A DNA stretch of 64,000 nucleotides from Paraburkholderia solisilvae (GTDB lineage: Bacteria; Pseudomonadota; Gammaproteobacteria; Burkholderiales; Burkholderiaceae). Of the stretch, positions 8,566 to 17,309 are shown piece after piece. The stretch lies in contig NZ_CADIKF010000028.1 of assembly GCF_902859875.1 (NCBI RefSeq), positions 33,937 through 97,936 of the forward strand, written 5' to 3'. Positions within the stretch are counted from its first letter, which is position 1; the number at the start of each line of letters is the position of its first letter. The notes under the pieces are model-generated. The model had not been told where the DNA came from. It made no database searches and was given only the letters and a program-made list of their open reading frames with translations. Made by a program: the position numbers and the translations under genes.

Positions 8566-9498
8566 ATGCGTATGCATCTGAAAGGAAAAACGGTCGGCGT
8601 GATCGCGCCGGCCGGCGTGCCGGACCATGACGATGTCGCGCGCGGCATCGCGTTGCTGGAAAGCTGGGGACTCGAAGTCCGCGTCGGTGCGCATATCCGC
8701 GAACGTTTCCGCTATTTCGCCGGCACCCATGACGCGCGCCAGGCGGACCTTGCGTGGGCGCTGACCGACCCTTCGATCGATATCGTGTGGATTGCGCGCG
8801 GCGGCTACGGCTGCGTGCACTGTTTGCCCGCCCTTCCTCAGGCACTGCCGCGGCCGAAGACGGTCATCGGCTTTTCGGATGCGACATCGCTCTTCTGCGC
8901 GATGCAACACATGCCCGGCGCGCGGCTGATTCACGGGCCGTCGCTCGGCAGCCTCGCCGCGCATGTGGACGACGCGTCGCGGCAAAGCGTGCTGATCGCG
9001 CTAACCGACAGCGTCGCGCCGGCGATCACACTGCAGCACCTGCACGGAGCGCGTGCGCCCGTCAGTGGCCGCCTGCACGGCGGCAACATCACGACGCTCG
9101 CCAGTATGGCGGGCACACGCTGGCAGGCGGACTGCCGCGACGCGATCGTGCTGCTCGAAGACATCACTGAACTCGCCTACCGGCTCGATCGCAGCATCAC
9201 GCTGCTCAAGGAAAGCGGCACGTTCGACGGCGCGCGAGCATTCGTGCTCGGTGAATTCGTGCGGTGCGCGCTGCCTGCGGACGCGGACTACACGCTGCAC
9301 GATATCTTCGTCGACCTGCTTGCGCCGTACGGCGTGCCGGTCTTCGCCGGCGCGCCGATCGGACACGCGGCGCGCAACGTGGCGTGGACGTACGGTGCAC
9401 CCGTGCGCCTCGAGCACGAACAGCTCGTGTTCGAATCGGCAGGCGAGGCGGCGCATGACGCGTCGGGCACGCTGCGTTCATTGGCGCCTGCGCGGTAA
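8566..9498 (+). CDS. ldcA: LD-carboxypeptidase, peptidase family S66 (LdcA-like)
   Basis: A 310-residue cytoplasmic serine peptidase. The S66 signatures are all present: RGGYG at 79-83, the nucleophile motif IGFSDAT with Ser104, and the HGPS turn at about 118. LLEDITE, carrying the second triad residue Glu, lies near 193, and the His of GAPIGHA near 265 completes the Ser-Glu-His triad. E. coli LdcA (304 residues, Ser106) removes the terminal D-alanine from murein tetrapeptides during cell-wall recycling, and the same role is inferred here. No muropeptide recycling genes adjoin. Family members of the MccF type have a different loop and cannot be fully excluded. Confidence 0.88.
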   Translation: MRMHLKGKTVGVIAPAGVPDHDDVARGIALLESWGLEVRVGAHIRERFRYFAGTHDARQADLAWALTDPSIDIVWIARGGYGCVHCLPALPQALPRPKTVIGFSDATSLFCAMQHMPGARLIHGPSLGSLAAHVDDASRQSVLIALTDSVAPAITLQHLHGARAPVSGRLHGGNITTLASMAGTRWQADCRDAIVLLEDITELAYRLDRSITLLKESGTFDGARAFVLGEFVRCALPADADYTLHDIFVDLLAPYGVPVFAGAPIGHAARNVAWTYGAPVRLEHEQLVFESAGEAAHDASGTLRSLAPAR

Positions 9499-10111
9499 AG
9501 GCGACGCGATACGCACACGTTATCCGGTTGTAAAACGGCCCTCGCGTATCGCTTCTTATATGGCCGGCTTTTGCATATCGCTGCCCGGATGCCGCAGCTC
9601 AGGTATCGCGCTGCACGTGTCGTCAGTCATGTATCGCGCGTCGTGCATCGCACCTTGTATATCGCGCTCGCCTGTCACGACTCGCCTGTCGCCGCTCGCG
9701 TATCGACCCCTCGCGTATCACGCCACGCGCGGACCAAACATCGCTTGCCGCGCCACTAGCCCCGCCGGCACACGCACACACGCACACACGCAAGCCCAAG
9801 CTTGCATCCGCTTTACATCGCGCACCAACATGTGAACGCGACGCCCCGCTGAACGCACCAGTACAGGGCCGACGCACCGCGCGCAATCACGTTCAATCAT
9901 CGCGTCGGCGCCTGCCTTATGAGGTATGCCGCCCTGCCCCCAAGCCCGCGATTCACGCGCCCACCCGCATCCTGCCTCGCTGAGCACGCCCGCGTGCCGA
10001 GCCCGTCCATGCGACTGGCATGCTTCTCGCTCATGCCGGCTGGCTTCGTATGTCCACGAAACAAACAACAACACACGCACCACACGCAATCTCGCAACGG
10101 AGAACTATTCG
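9499..10111. other. Gene-free stretch rich in short repeats
   Basis: No coding region is supported in these 613 bases. Many degenerate copies of CGCGTATCG occur between 9545 and 9725, and a (CACACACG)-type run lies at 9769-9793. The last 40 bases hold the ribosome site of the MFS gene. Confidence 0.5.
9769..9793. repeat. CA/CG-type microsatellite
   Basis: Three units of about 8 bases built from CACACACG. Such runs can slip during replication. It is 320 bases upstream of the MFS start, too far to affect the reading frame. Confidence 0.6.
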
Positions 10112-11407
10112 ATGAACACCCCTGTGCAGTCGTTCGATCAGGCCGCCTCGCCCGGCGTGCGGACCGCGGCCTCCACGCGCTGGCGGCAGCTCGCGCTCGG
10201 CCTCGTCTGCATGATGACGATCTCGAGTCCGCAATACGTATGGACGCTGATGACCAAGCCGCTGATGGCGAAGCTCGGTATCTCGCTGCCCGAAGTGCAG
10301 GTCACGTTCTCGATCCTCGTGTTCCTGCAAGCGTTCTTCTCGCCGTTCCAGGGCGCGCTGATCGATCGCTTCGGTCCGCGCAAGCTGATCTCGATCGGCA
10401 CGCTGCTCGCGGGCGTCAGCTGGATGCTCGCGTCGTACGCGTCGAACACGACGATGCTGTACCTCACGTATGGCGGCCTGGGCGGCCTCGGCACCGGCAT
10501 CGTGTACGTCGGCGTGGTTGGCCTGATGGTGCGGTGGTTTCCGGACCGCCGCGGTATGGCGGCCGGCGCAGTGGCGGCCGGCTACGGGATGGGCGCGATC
10601 GTCACCACGTTTCCGATCTCCGCGTCGCTTGCATCACACGGCGTCGAATCGACACTGTGGCTGTACGGGTTGATCTTCGCGGCGATCGGCTTCGTCGCGG
10701 CGCAAGGCCTGCGGGTGCCGCCGCAAGCGGGCGAAAGCACGGCTGCCGCGACACGCGCGGCATCGGCCGGCGCACGCGAATTCCGTCCGTCCGAAATGCT
10801 CAAGACGCCGCTCTTCTGGCTGATGTTCGCGATGATGACGATGATGTCGACGTCCGGCCTGATGGTGACGTCGCAGATGGCCAGTTTCGCGGCCGACTTC
10901 GGCGTGAGCAAGGTGCTCGTGTTCGGCCTCGCCGCGCTGCCGCTCGCGCTGACGATCGACCGCTTCACGAACGGGCTGACACGGCCGCTGTTCGGCTGGG
11001 TATCGGACAAGCTTGGCCGCGAACACACGATGTTCTTCGCATTCGCGCTCGAAGGGATTGCGATGACGCTGTGGCTGCTCACGCGCGACGATGCGGTGCT
11101 GTTCGTGCTGCTGTCCGGTGTCGTGTTCTTCGGCTGGGGCGAAATCTTCTCGCTGTTTCCGTCGACGCTGACCGATACGTTCGGCACACGCTTCGCGACG
11201 GCGAACTATGGCTGGCTGTATATCTCGTTCGGCGTCGGTTCGATTTTCGGCGGCCCGCTCGCGGCGCTGCTGCATCAGCATACGGGCAGCTGGGTGCCGG
11301 TGTTCGCATGCGCGATCACGCTCGACATCGTCACCGCGGTGCTCGCGCTCTTTGTGCTGAAACCTGCGCGCGCGAAGTTCATTCGCATGCATCGCACGGC
11401 GCTCTGA
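10112..11407 (+). CDS. oxlT: OFA-family MFS transporter, oxalate/formate antiporter type
   Basis: A 431-residue, 12-helix MFS carrier. The N-terminal SSPQYVWTLMTKPL segment and the WFPDRRGMAAG loop (around 140-155) are typical of the oxalate:formate antiporter family. OxlT swaps oxalate(2-) for formate(1-) across the inner membrane and so builds a proton-motive force when oxalate is decarboxylated. ATG 10112 has a CGGAGA ribosome site; the open frame upstream is low-complexity. The expected partners frc and oxc are not in the window, so the oxalate substrate is inferred from family only. Confidence 0.75.
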   Translation: MNTPVQSFDQAASPGVRTAASTRWRQLALGLVCMMTISSPQYVWTLMTKPLMAKLGISLPEVQVTFSILVFLQAFFSPFQGALIDRFGPRKLISIGTLLAGVSWMLASYASNTTMLYLTYGGLGGLGTGIVYVGVVGLMVRWFPDRRGMAAGAVAAGYGMGAIVTTFPISASLASHGVESTLWLYGLIFAAIGFVAAQGLRVPPQAGESTAAATRAASAGAREFRPSEMLKTPLFWLMFAMMTMMSTSGLMVTSQMASFAADFGVSKVLVFGLAALPLALTIDRFTNGLTRPLFGWVSDKLGREHTMFFAFALEGIAMTLWLLTRDDAVLFVLLSGVVFFGWGEIFSLFPSTLTDTFGTRFATANYGWLYISFGVGSIFGGPLAALLHQHTGSWVPVFACAITLDIVTAVLALFVLKPARAKFIRMHRTAL

Positions 11408-11689
11408 ACCACCGGCATGCCTGCACGATTGCGCTGACGGCTCAAACCGAATACCGGTTCGGGTCGTACCGACAGAAGCTGCCCGTCCGGTTCGCCTTGC
11501 AAGCTGCAAGGTCGAACCTCGCTGGCAGCTTCTCGCTGTCGGGCCCATCACTCACTAAAAGCAGACTCGGCATCGCCCTGCCGCGCGCAGCCTGGCGCCC
11601 ACCCTGCCAGCCGGCATCAGCGCCGCCGCGGCCCGCCTCATTCCCGAGCACACCACACCCCCACCACGCCATCGGGCTCGTGCGTCTGC

Positions 11690-13060
11690 TCAGGCTTGCC
11701 GCACCAACGCTGAGTCTTTATCGGGGAACACAGGAGTCGGCTCGCCGGGCGTAAAGATCTGCGAATAGAAGATCTGATGCCGTGCATCCGGACGCAATGC
11801 AATGCCGTGATTGTCCTCCGGCAAGCGGTAAGTCCCATCGATGTCCCGTCCGAACCAGGTCGCAACGACGCTGCCGCTTTTCGCCGCGTAGGTCAGCGCA
11901 ATGGCACGATCGAAGCGGCGCATTTCCGTCGGGGGCGCACTGGAAGGCCAAAAGAAGGTCTGCGGCCAGCGCGCGACGAGCGTCACCGTGTCGGTGCCGG
12001 GCGCTTGCGCCTGCGCCTCCTTTAGTCGCTGCTGCATGACGGGCAGCATGTGCTGTGCGGTCCGCTGCGCGCGTTCGCTCATCGCGTTGCCGTAGTAGTC
12101 GACCACGGCAGGATCGTTTGCGGTTCCCGGCGGAAACTCCGATGGTGCGGGCTGATTTTCGCTATTGCCATGTGCCCGCTCGAACTTCTCGATTTCGGGC
12201 GTCAATGCCTTCGTGTAAAACGGCGCGAACCAACTGACGACCGGGGTCGCGTTGAGCGACGCGAGCGTATGGCTTTTGCCCACTTCAGCAGATTCGGTAT
12301 CCTGTCCTTTCTTCTCGAGTTCCGCCTGCTGCTGGTTCAATTGCAATGCGTGACCGACCTCCGAGAAATTGGGCAACGCAAGCGTGGCGAAGCCGATGGC
12401 CGGCGCTAACGGCGTCAGCACCATGGCCACGCCATTGGCGATCATGTGCACGGTAGCATCGGCGAAATTCCACTGTGCCTGCTGCGATTGCGGGTCGCGC
12501 GATAGATCGACGGCCGCGTTTTTCAGGTAATACGCATCGAAGCCGGTATTGACCAGCGCACCGAGCCCCATGCCCGCACGGTAGCCGCCGGCGATCAGCG
12601 GGCTGCGATTTCTGGCGGCCCATGCGAGATATTCCGCCGCGGTCATCGTCGTATTCGCGGCGGCGCCGACATAGTTGGCCGGCACCGGATTTTGCCGGGT
12701 GGCCGCGTATTGTCCCGGCAATCCCAACGCACCGACGCCCAGCCACACGCCATGATTGCCGCCCGAGTGGACATCCGCGCGCGCTTCGTGCTGCGTGGAG
12801 CGCTGTTTCTGGCCGGCGCCGTTGTTGGTGCCGCTCGTGCCGCTCGTGCCGCTCGTTCCCTTAGCGCCCGCATTGCCGCCGCGGCTCTGAGCGGCAGCGT
12901 TATTTCCCGGAGCGCCGCCGTTCCCGGTTTGCGTCCCTTGCCGCCCGTTCGCAGCGTAGTTCGTCTGCGCATTGCGTCGGGCCCGGACCAGTTCCGGGTC
13001 TTCATTCGCCGCTTCGTGAGATCGACTGCCGCCGCCCGTACTATTCGATGAAACGTGCAC
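11690..13060 (-). CDS. Orphan 456-residue cysteine-free protein with a Gly/Ser/Asn-rich N-terminus
   Basis: I do not recognise a family. The start is GTG 13060 with GAAGGTGA upstream. Residues 1-100 are low-complexity (Gly, Asn, Ser, Ala) and include a GTSGTSGTSGT run near 68-78. A hydrophobic stretch lies at about 203-230, with weaker ones near 105-115 and 158-172. Residues 230-456 look globular and mixed. There is no cysteine and no Sec signal peptide. A disordered, cysteine-free N-terminus with an amphipathic middle is typical of type III secreted proteins and harpins, but no secretion genes are in the window, so this is only a suggestion. Two 26-bp direct repeats lie just upstream. Confidence 0.6.
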   Translation of the reverse strand: MHVSSNSTGGGSRSHEAANEDPELVRARRNAQTNYAANGRQGTQTGNGGAPGNNAAAQSRGGNAGAKGTSGTSGTSGTNNGAGQKQRSTQHEARADVHSGGNHGVWLGVGALGLPGQYAATRQNPVPANYVGAAANTTMTAAEYLAWAARNRSPLIAGGYRAGMGLGALVNTGFDAYYLKNAAVDLSRDPQSQQAQWNFADATVHMIANGVAMVLTPLAPAIGFATLALPNFSEVGHALQLNQQQAELEKKGQDTESAEVGKSHTLASLNATPVVSWFAPFYTKALTPEIEKFERAHGNSENQPAPSEFPPGTANDPAVVDYYGNAMSERAQRTAQHMLPVMQQRLKEAQAQAPGTDTVTLVARWPQTFFWPSSAPPTEMRRFDRAIALTYAAKSGSVVATWFGRDIDGTYRLPEDNHGIALRPDARHQIFYSQIFTPGEPTPVFPDKDSALVRQA

Positions 13061-13124
13061 GCCATCACCTTCGGTCAGATCAGGTATTGAACCCGGATGA
13101 ACCGATTCTAGAGAGACGATTGCG

Positions 13125-13186
13125 TGAGCGGTCCTATCTATTCACAGGCACGCGATTGTATGAGTGATCCTGTCTATTCACAGACA
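13125..13186. repeat. Pair of 26-bp direct repeats upstream of the orphan gene
   Basis: Units at 13125-13150 and 13161-13186 match at 22 of 26 positions and are spaced 36 bases start to start. Both share the core TCTATTCACAG. They lie 65-126 bases upstream of the orphan GTG start, a position that fits regulator binding. Only two copies exist, so this is not a CRISPR array. Confidence 0.75.
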
Positions 13187-13208
13187 GGCGGCATTGTGAA
13201 CAGCGATG

Positions 13209-13457
13209 TCAATGATGCGCGTACAGCGTCCGGTTCAGATATGCGATCTGCCCATCGCGCTGCGCCTGAACCAGTTCCGCGTAAACCTGCGCGCGGGTTT
13301 TTCCCAAATTCTCGGTATTGGGCGGGGACCACTGCGACGTTTGCGCTGGTGCGCCATTTTGCTGTTGCTGTGGCACTTCGTCGTTCGTTTGGCCATAAGC
13401 GGCCACGCTCGAAGCGGAAATAACCAGAACGGCCAACATCGTGAAGCGTGACTTCAT
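13209..13457 (-). CDS. DUF4148 small exported protein
   Basis: An 82-residue protein. The signal peptide is MKSRFTMLAVLVISASSVAAYG, and the C-terminal GKTRAQVYAELVQAQRDGQI stretch is the DUF4148 signature. DUF4148 proteins are abundant, short, periplasmic and largely limited to Burkholderiales; their role is unknown. The middle is Gln-rich. It lies upstream of the orphan gene on the same strand with 148 bases between, so the two could be co-transcribed, though the direct repeats in the gap suggest a separate promoter. Confidence 0.85.
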   Translation of the reverse strand: MKSRFTMLAVLVISASSVAAYGQTNDEVPQQQQNGAPAQTSQWSPPNTENLGKTRAQVYAELVQAQRDGQIAYLNRTLYAHH

Positions 13458-13663
13458 AAGAAATTCCGTCCGTTAAGTGAAACACTGTCCTGCCGATAAC
13501 GACGCACAGCATTTCCGCTATTCGCACATTCAGCGCGCAATACGCGACATCATTGCGCGATAGCGAATACCTGCTTGCATCGACATCGTCTGTTTCAATA
13601 ACGCCTCGGATTCCTCTACTCTTCCATTCAACAAATCTCAATGTGCGCCATCAGAGGCGACCG

Positions 13664-14701
13664 TTAGCCGCGACGCGCCGTGCGTACGGCCGGCGCCGTG
13701 GAATCGCGAATCACGAGTTCCGGCAACGGCACCTTGTACGCGTCACGCTTCGCCTTGCGACCCTCGATGCGATCGATCGTCAACGCGACCGCTATCGATG
13801 CGATCGACGCGGTCGGAAAACTGACGGTGGTCAGCGCTGGCCTGAACTGATGCGCAAGATGAATGTTGGTCAAGCCGATCACGGATAGATCGTGTGGCAC
13901 GTGTCGGCCGCAATCGGCTGCCGCCTGGATCGCGCCGAGCGCCATCAGGTCGTTCGTGGCGAACAGCGCGGTGAGCCGTGGATGCGCGGCGAGCAGGGTA
14001 CGCGCGGCCTCATAGCCGCCTTCGATCGAGTCGCGGCACGATGCGGCCGGCAGCGCCTCGGTATCGATGCCGCGCGCGGCGAGCGTATCGACAAAGCCTT
14101 TGAGCCGCAGCGACTGCGGACCGCCCGACCCTTCGCCCAGCAACGCGCCGATGCGCCGGTGTCCGAGGCCGGCAAGATGTTCGGCCGCGAGCGAGCCCGC
14201 ATGCGCGTAGTCGACCGTCACGCACGGCAGTGCGCGCGACGTCCTGGCGCCCTCCCACATGCATAGCGCGAGCGTCGAGCCGCGCGCGGCGATGCCTGCG
14301 AGTTCGTCCGCGCTGACATCGGTATTCATCACGATCACGCCGGCCGCGAGCGTGCCGGCGATCCTGTCGAGATACGCGCGCGCGATGGACGGATTGTCGT
14401 CCGTATTGCAAACCAGCAGGAAATAGCCGTGCCGGCGGGCCGCCGCTTCCGCCTCGAGCACGAACTCCGGGTAAAACGGATTGGAAATATTCGACAGCAT
14501 CAACGCGAGCGTCGACGTGCGGCCTTCGGCCAGCGCGCGGGCGGTCAGGTTCGGCCGGTAGCCGAGCTCGCGCACCGCGGCCATCACGCGGTCCACCGTG
14601 GCGGGCCGCACTTTCTGCGGATTGCGCAGCACGTTCGAGACGGTCGCCGCCGTCACTTGCGCATGACGTGCGACTTCGGCGAGCGTCACCATCGGCAGCA
14701 T
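13664..14701 (-). CDS. LacI-family repressor of the galactoside locus
   Basis: A 345-residue LacI/GalR regulator. Residues 5-55 are the helix-turn-helix and hinge: TLAEVARHAQVTAATVSNVL, then the ELGYRPNLTARAL hinge that contacts the minor groove. The remainder is the sugar-binding core. It is divergent from the sugar-binding-protein gene, and a strong LacI-type palindrome lies between them, so it should repress the ABC-GH42 operon and be relieved by a galactoside or its breakdown product. ATG 14701 and ATG 14692 are both possible starts. Assignment to the family is firm; the inducer is inferred from the neighbouring GH42. Confidence 0.92.
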   Translation of the reverse strand: MLPMVTLAEVARHAQVTAATVSNVLRNPQKVRPATVDRVMAAVRELGYRPNLTARALAEGRTSTLALMLSNISNPFYPEFVLEAEAAARRHGYFLLVCNTDDNPSIARAYLDRIAGTLAAGVIVMNTDVSADELAGIAARGSTLALCMWEGARTSRALPCVTVDYAHAGSLAAEHLAGLGHRRIGALLGEGSGGPQSLRLKGFVDTLAARGIDTEALPAASCRDSIEGGYEAARTLLAAHPRLTALFATNDLMALGAIQAAADCGRHVPHDLSVIGLTNIHLAHQFRPALTTVSFPTASIASIAVALTIDRIEGRKAKRDAYKVPLPELVIRDSTAPAVRTARRG

Positions 14702-15067
14702 GCCCGCATGCGGGTAAACGCGCGCCCGGAACCCGCGCGTTGCACTTCAAAGTGCGTCATATCGCGCATATTGCCCATATACTAAGATGACCTTCCAAAG
14801 GTTGCGTACGCGGAACGGCTCAGCTACTTTTAACGGCGCGGAGGGAGACGCCGCAGATGGTAAAGCAAATGAATGCATTGGCGGCAAAAATTTAAGCGCT
14901 TAAATTTTGCCGGTATATGCAGTCGATCGTCGCGGCCGGTAACGCTGCCGCGGCCATAAAACGATAGCCCAACGAAGTTGCGTGGGAACGGAGCAGGCAT
15001 GGCACGGGAGTGAACATCACACTCCGGTCGACTTGCCGCACAACTCCGTATGACATTGGAGACAACG
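14702..15067. promoter_or_regulatory. Divergent promoter region of the galactoside locus
   Basis: This stretch separates the repressor from the ABC operon. It is AT-rich in its centre and carries the operator listed separately. No gene lies in it. Confidence 0.7.
14887..14908. promoter_or_regulatory. Predicted LacI-family operator (22-bp perfect palindrome)
   Basis: Half-site AAAATTTAAGC is followed at once by its exact reverse complement, giving the AAGCGCTT centre with a CpG dyad that LacI/GalR proteins prefer. It is 160 bases before the binding-protein start and 186 before the repressor start, so one site could control both directions. Confidence 0.8.
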
Positions 15068-16309
15068 ATGAAATTCAAGGCAAGCCGCCTGCTGCTCGCG
15101 GGTATCGCGTGCGTCGCGCTCGGTATGGGCGCGTACGTCGATGCCGCGACGCTGAAGGTCAACGTATCCGCGCGCGGCAACCAGCGTGCCGTGTGGCAAA
15201 ACGCTTTCGACCAGTTTCAGAAAGCCAACCCGGATGTCGATCTGAAAGTCACGTACGTCGGCGAGGAAGCGTACAAGGTGCAGATCTCCGGCTGGCTCGC
15301 CACCGATCCGCCCGACGTGCTGAGCTGGCACAACGGCGAGCGCATGGCGTACTTCGCGAAGCGCGGCCTGCTCGACGACCTGAGCGCCGACTGGCAAAAG
15401 AATGGCTGGAACCAGACCTATGCATCGGTCAAGCCGCCTTCAACCTATGCGGGCAAACAGTACGCGGCGCCGCTCGGCTACGACTCGTATGGCTTCTTCT
15501 ACCGCAAGGACCTGTTCCAGAAGGCCGGCATCACCGCCGAACCGAAGACATGGAATGAATTCCTCGAAGACTGCAAGAAACTGAAAGCGGCGGGCATCGC
15601 GCCGATCGCCGTGCCCGCAAAAGATTCGTGGACGCTTGCCGCGTGGTTCGACTATCTGGACCTGCGCATCAATGGCTACGCGTTCCACGAGCAGTTGATG
15701 GCAGGCGACATTCCGTACACCGATGCGCGTGTGAAGAAGGTCTACACGACGTGGAAGACCTTGATAGACGACAAGTACTTCGTCGACAACGCGCTCTCGT
15801 ACGATGTCGATTCGGTGAGCCCGCTGCTCGTCAACGGCAAGGCGGCGATGATGCTGATGGGCACGTTCTTCGCCGCGGCCCTGCCCGACGCGACGCGTGA
15901 ACAGATGAGCTACTTCCGCTTTCCGGTGATCGACCCGGCGGTGCCGATGGCAGAAGACGGCCCGGTGAATATCCTGATGATCCCCGCCAAGGCGGCGAAC
16001 AAGAAGGACGCGCACCGTCTGCTCGCGTTTATCTCGCAGCCGGAAATCAACGGCGAGCTCGCGAAAGGCTGGGGACAACTGCCGTCGAACAACAAGGCGC
16101 CGGAGCCGCAGGACGCAATCTCGAAGATCGGCTTCCAGATTCTCTCGAATACGCCGGGCGGCGTCGCTCAGTTCTACGACCGCGATATGACGAAGGAAAT
16201 GGCGGACGAAGGCATGAAGGGCATGCAGCAGTTCTTCAACGATCCGAGCCAGCTCGACTCGATCCTCGCGCGTCTGGAACAGTTCCGCAAGCGCATCTAC
16301 CATAAGTAA
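15068..16309 (+). CDS. ABC transporter sugar-binding protein (family 1)
   Basis: A 413-residue periplasmic solute-binding protein. The signal peptide spans residues 1-25 (cleavage VDA-AT), and the mature fold is that of the MalE/UgpB-type family 1 binding proteins, with the DPPDVLSWHNGERMAYFAKRG signature split near residues 78-98. ATG 15068 has GGAG 8 bases upstream; ATG 15050 is in frame but would add six residues before the signal. It is the first gene of the operon, followed by two permeases and GH42, so a beta-galactoside or galacto-oligosaccharide is the likely ligand. That substrate is inference. Confidence 0.9.
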   Translation: MKFKASRLLLAGIACVALGMGAYVDAATLKVNVSARGNQRAVWQNAFDQFQKANPDVDLKVTYVGEEAYKVQISGWLATDPPDVLSWHNGERMAYFAKRGLLDDLSADWQKNGWNQTYASVKPPSTYAGKQYAAPLGYDSYGFFYRKDLFQKAGITAEPKTWNEFLEDCKKLKAAGIAPIAVPAKDSWTLAAWFDYLDLRINGYAFHEQLMAGDIPYTDARVKKVYTTWKTLIDDKYFVDNALSYDVDSVSPLLVNGKAAMMLMGTFFAAALPDATREQMSYFRFPVIDPAVPMAEDGPVNILMIPAKAANKKDAHRLLAFISQPEINGELAKGWGQLPSNNKAPEPQDAISKIGFQILSNTPGGVAQFYDRDMTKEMADEGMKGMQQFFNDPSQLDSILARLEQFRKRIYHK

Positions 16310-16318
16310 CGGTCGCTG

Positions 16319-16350
16319 GTCCCTCGCTCGCGCATCCGCCGGCGAGGGAC
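16319..16350 (+). other. Stem-loop between binding-protein and permease genes
   Basis: GTCCCTCGC at 16319-16327 pairs perfectly with 16342-16350. No T-tract follows. Such hairpins between malE-like and malF-like genes are known to protect the upstream mRNA and lower downstream expression, which fits the need for excess binding protein. Confidence 0.65.
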
Positions 16351-16385
16351 GCGGGCGACGCAGCCGTTCTGCGCGAGGAAACCGA

Positions 16386-17300
16386 ATGTCCACGACCCTC
16401 TCCGATACTCCCGCCGGCGCGAGCCGCATTCGCCGCAAGCGCCACTCTCCGCTGAACCGCCGGCGCAATCGCGCGGCGCTCATGTTTTTGCTGCCGGGCG
16501 CGTTGATCTTCGCGATCTACGTCGTCTATCCGGTGCTCAACAGCATCCTGCTCAGCTTTTACAACTGGGACGGCATGACGCCGCGCACCTTTGTCGGCGT
16601 GGCGAACTACGCGGAGCTGCTGCAGGCCGATACGTTCTACGTCGCGTTGAAGAACAACGTGCTGTGGCTCGTGCTCTTTCTGCTCGCGCCGCCGATCGGC
16701 CTCGCGTTCGCGCTCTATCTGAATCAGAACGTGCGCGGCATCCGGCTCGTGAAATCGCTGTTCTTCGCGCCGTTCGTGCTGCCCGGCGTGGTGGTCGGGC
16801 TCGTGTTCAGCTGGTTTTACGACCCGACGTTCGGACTGCTCAAGCTGATTGTCGGCCACGGCATTCCCGTGCTCGGCGATCCGCGCTATGTGACCTACGG
16901 CATCATCTTTGCCGCGCTATGGCCGCAAATTCCGTTCTGCATGATTCTGTATCTGACCGGCCTGACCGGCATCAACAGCGAGATCGTCGAGGCTGCGCGG
17001 ATGGAAGGCGCACGCGGTTTCAAGCTGCTGTGGCACATCATCCTGCCGCAACTGCGGCCGGCCACGTTCATGGCGTTTGTGCTGACCGTGATCGGCGCGC
17101 TGCGCAGTTTCGACCTCATTTCGGTGATGAGCGGCGGCGGCCCGTTCGACAGCTCGACCGTGCTCGCCTATTACATGTACGACCAGGCGATCAAGTACTA
17201 CCGCGAAGGCTATTCGGCCGCGATCGCCGTCGTGCTGTTCCTGATCATGCTCGCCTTTATCGTCTGGCAGTTGCGCCGCCTCGTGCGCAGCGAATCCTGA
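16386..17300 (+). CDS. ABC sugar permease, MalF/UgpA type
   Basis: A 304-residue inner-membrane permease with six predicted helices. The EAA loop EAARMEGARGFKLLWHIILP near residues 200-220 is the contact site for the ATPase. It should pair with the next gene to form the translocation channel. The ribosome site GCGAGGAA precedes ATG 16386. The stop is 9 bases before the next start, so the two are translationally linked. Confidence 0.92.
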   Translation: MSTTLSDTPAGASRIRRKRHSPLNRRRNRAALMFLLPGALIFAIYVVYPVLNSILLSFYNWDGMTPRTFVGVANYAELLQADTFYVALKNNVLWLVLFLLAPPIGLAFALYLNQNVRGIRLVKSLFFAPFVLPGVVVGLVFSWFYDPTFGLLKLIVGHGIPVLGDPRYVTYGIIFAALWPQIPFCMILYLTGLTGINSEIVEAARMEGARGFKLLWHIILPQLRPATFMAFVLTVIGALRSFDLISVMSGGGPFDSSTVLAYYMYDQAIKYYREGYSAAIAVVLFLIMLAFIVWQLRRLVRSES

Positions 17301-17309
17301 GGAGCCGCC

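Noticed and set aside
9499..10111. N-terminal extension of the oxalate/formate-type carrier
   Set aside because: The open frame upstream of 10112 is Arg/Pro/Ser-rich without membrane character, and the ribosome site is directly before 10112.
13125..13186. CRISPR-like direct repeats
   Set aside because: Only two units, 10 bases apart rather than spacer-length, and no cas genes in the window.
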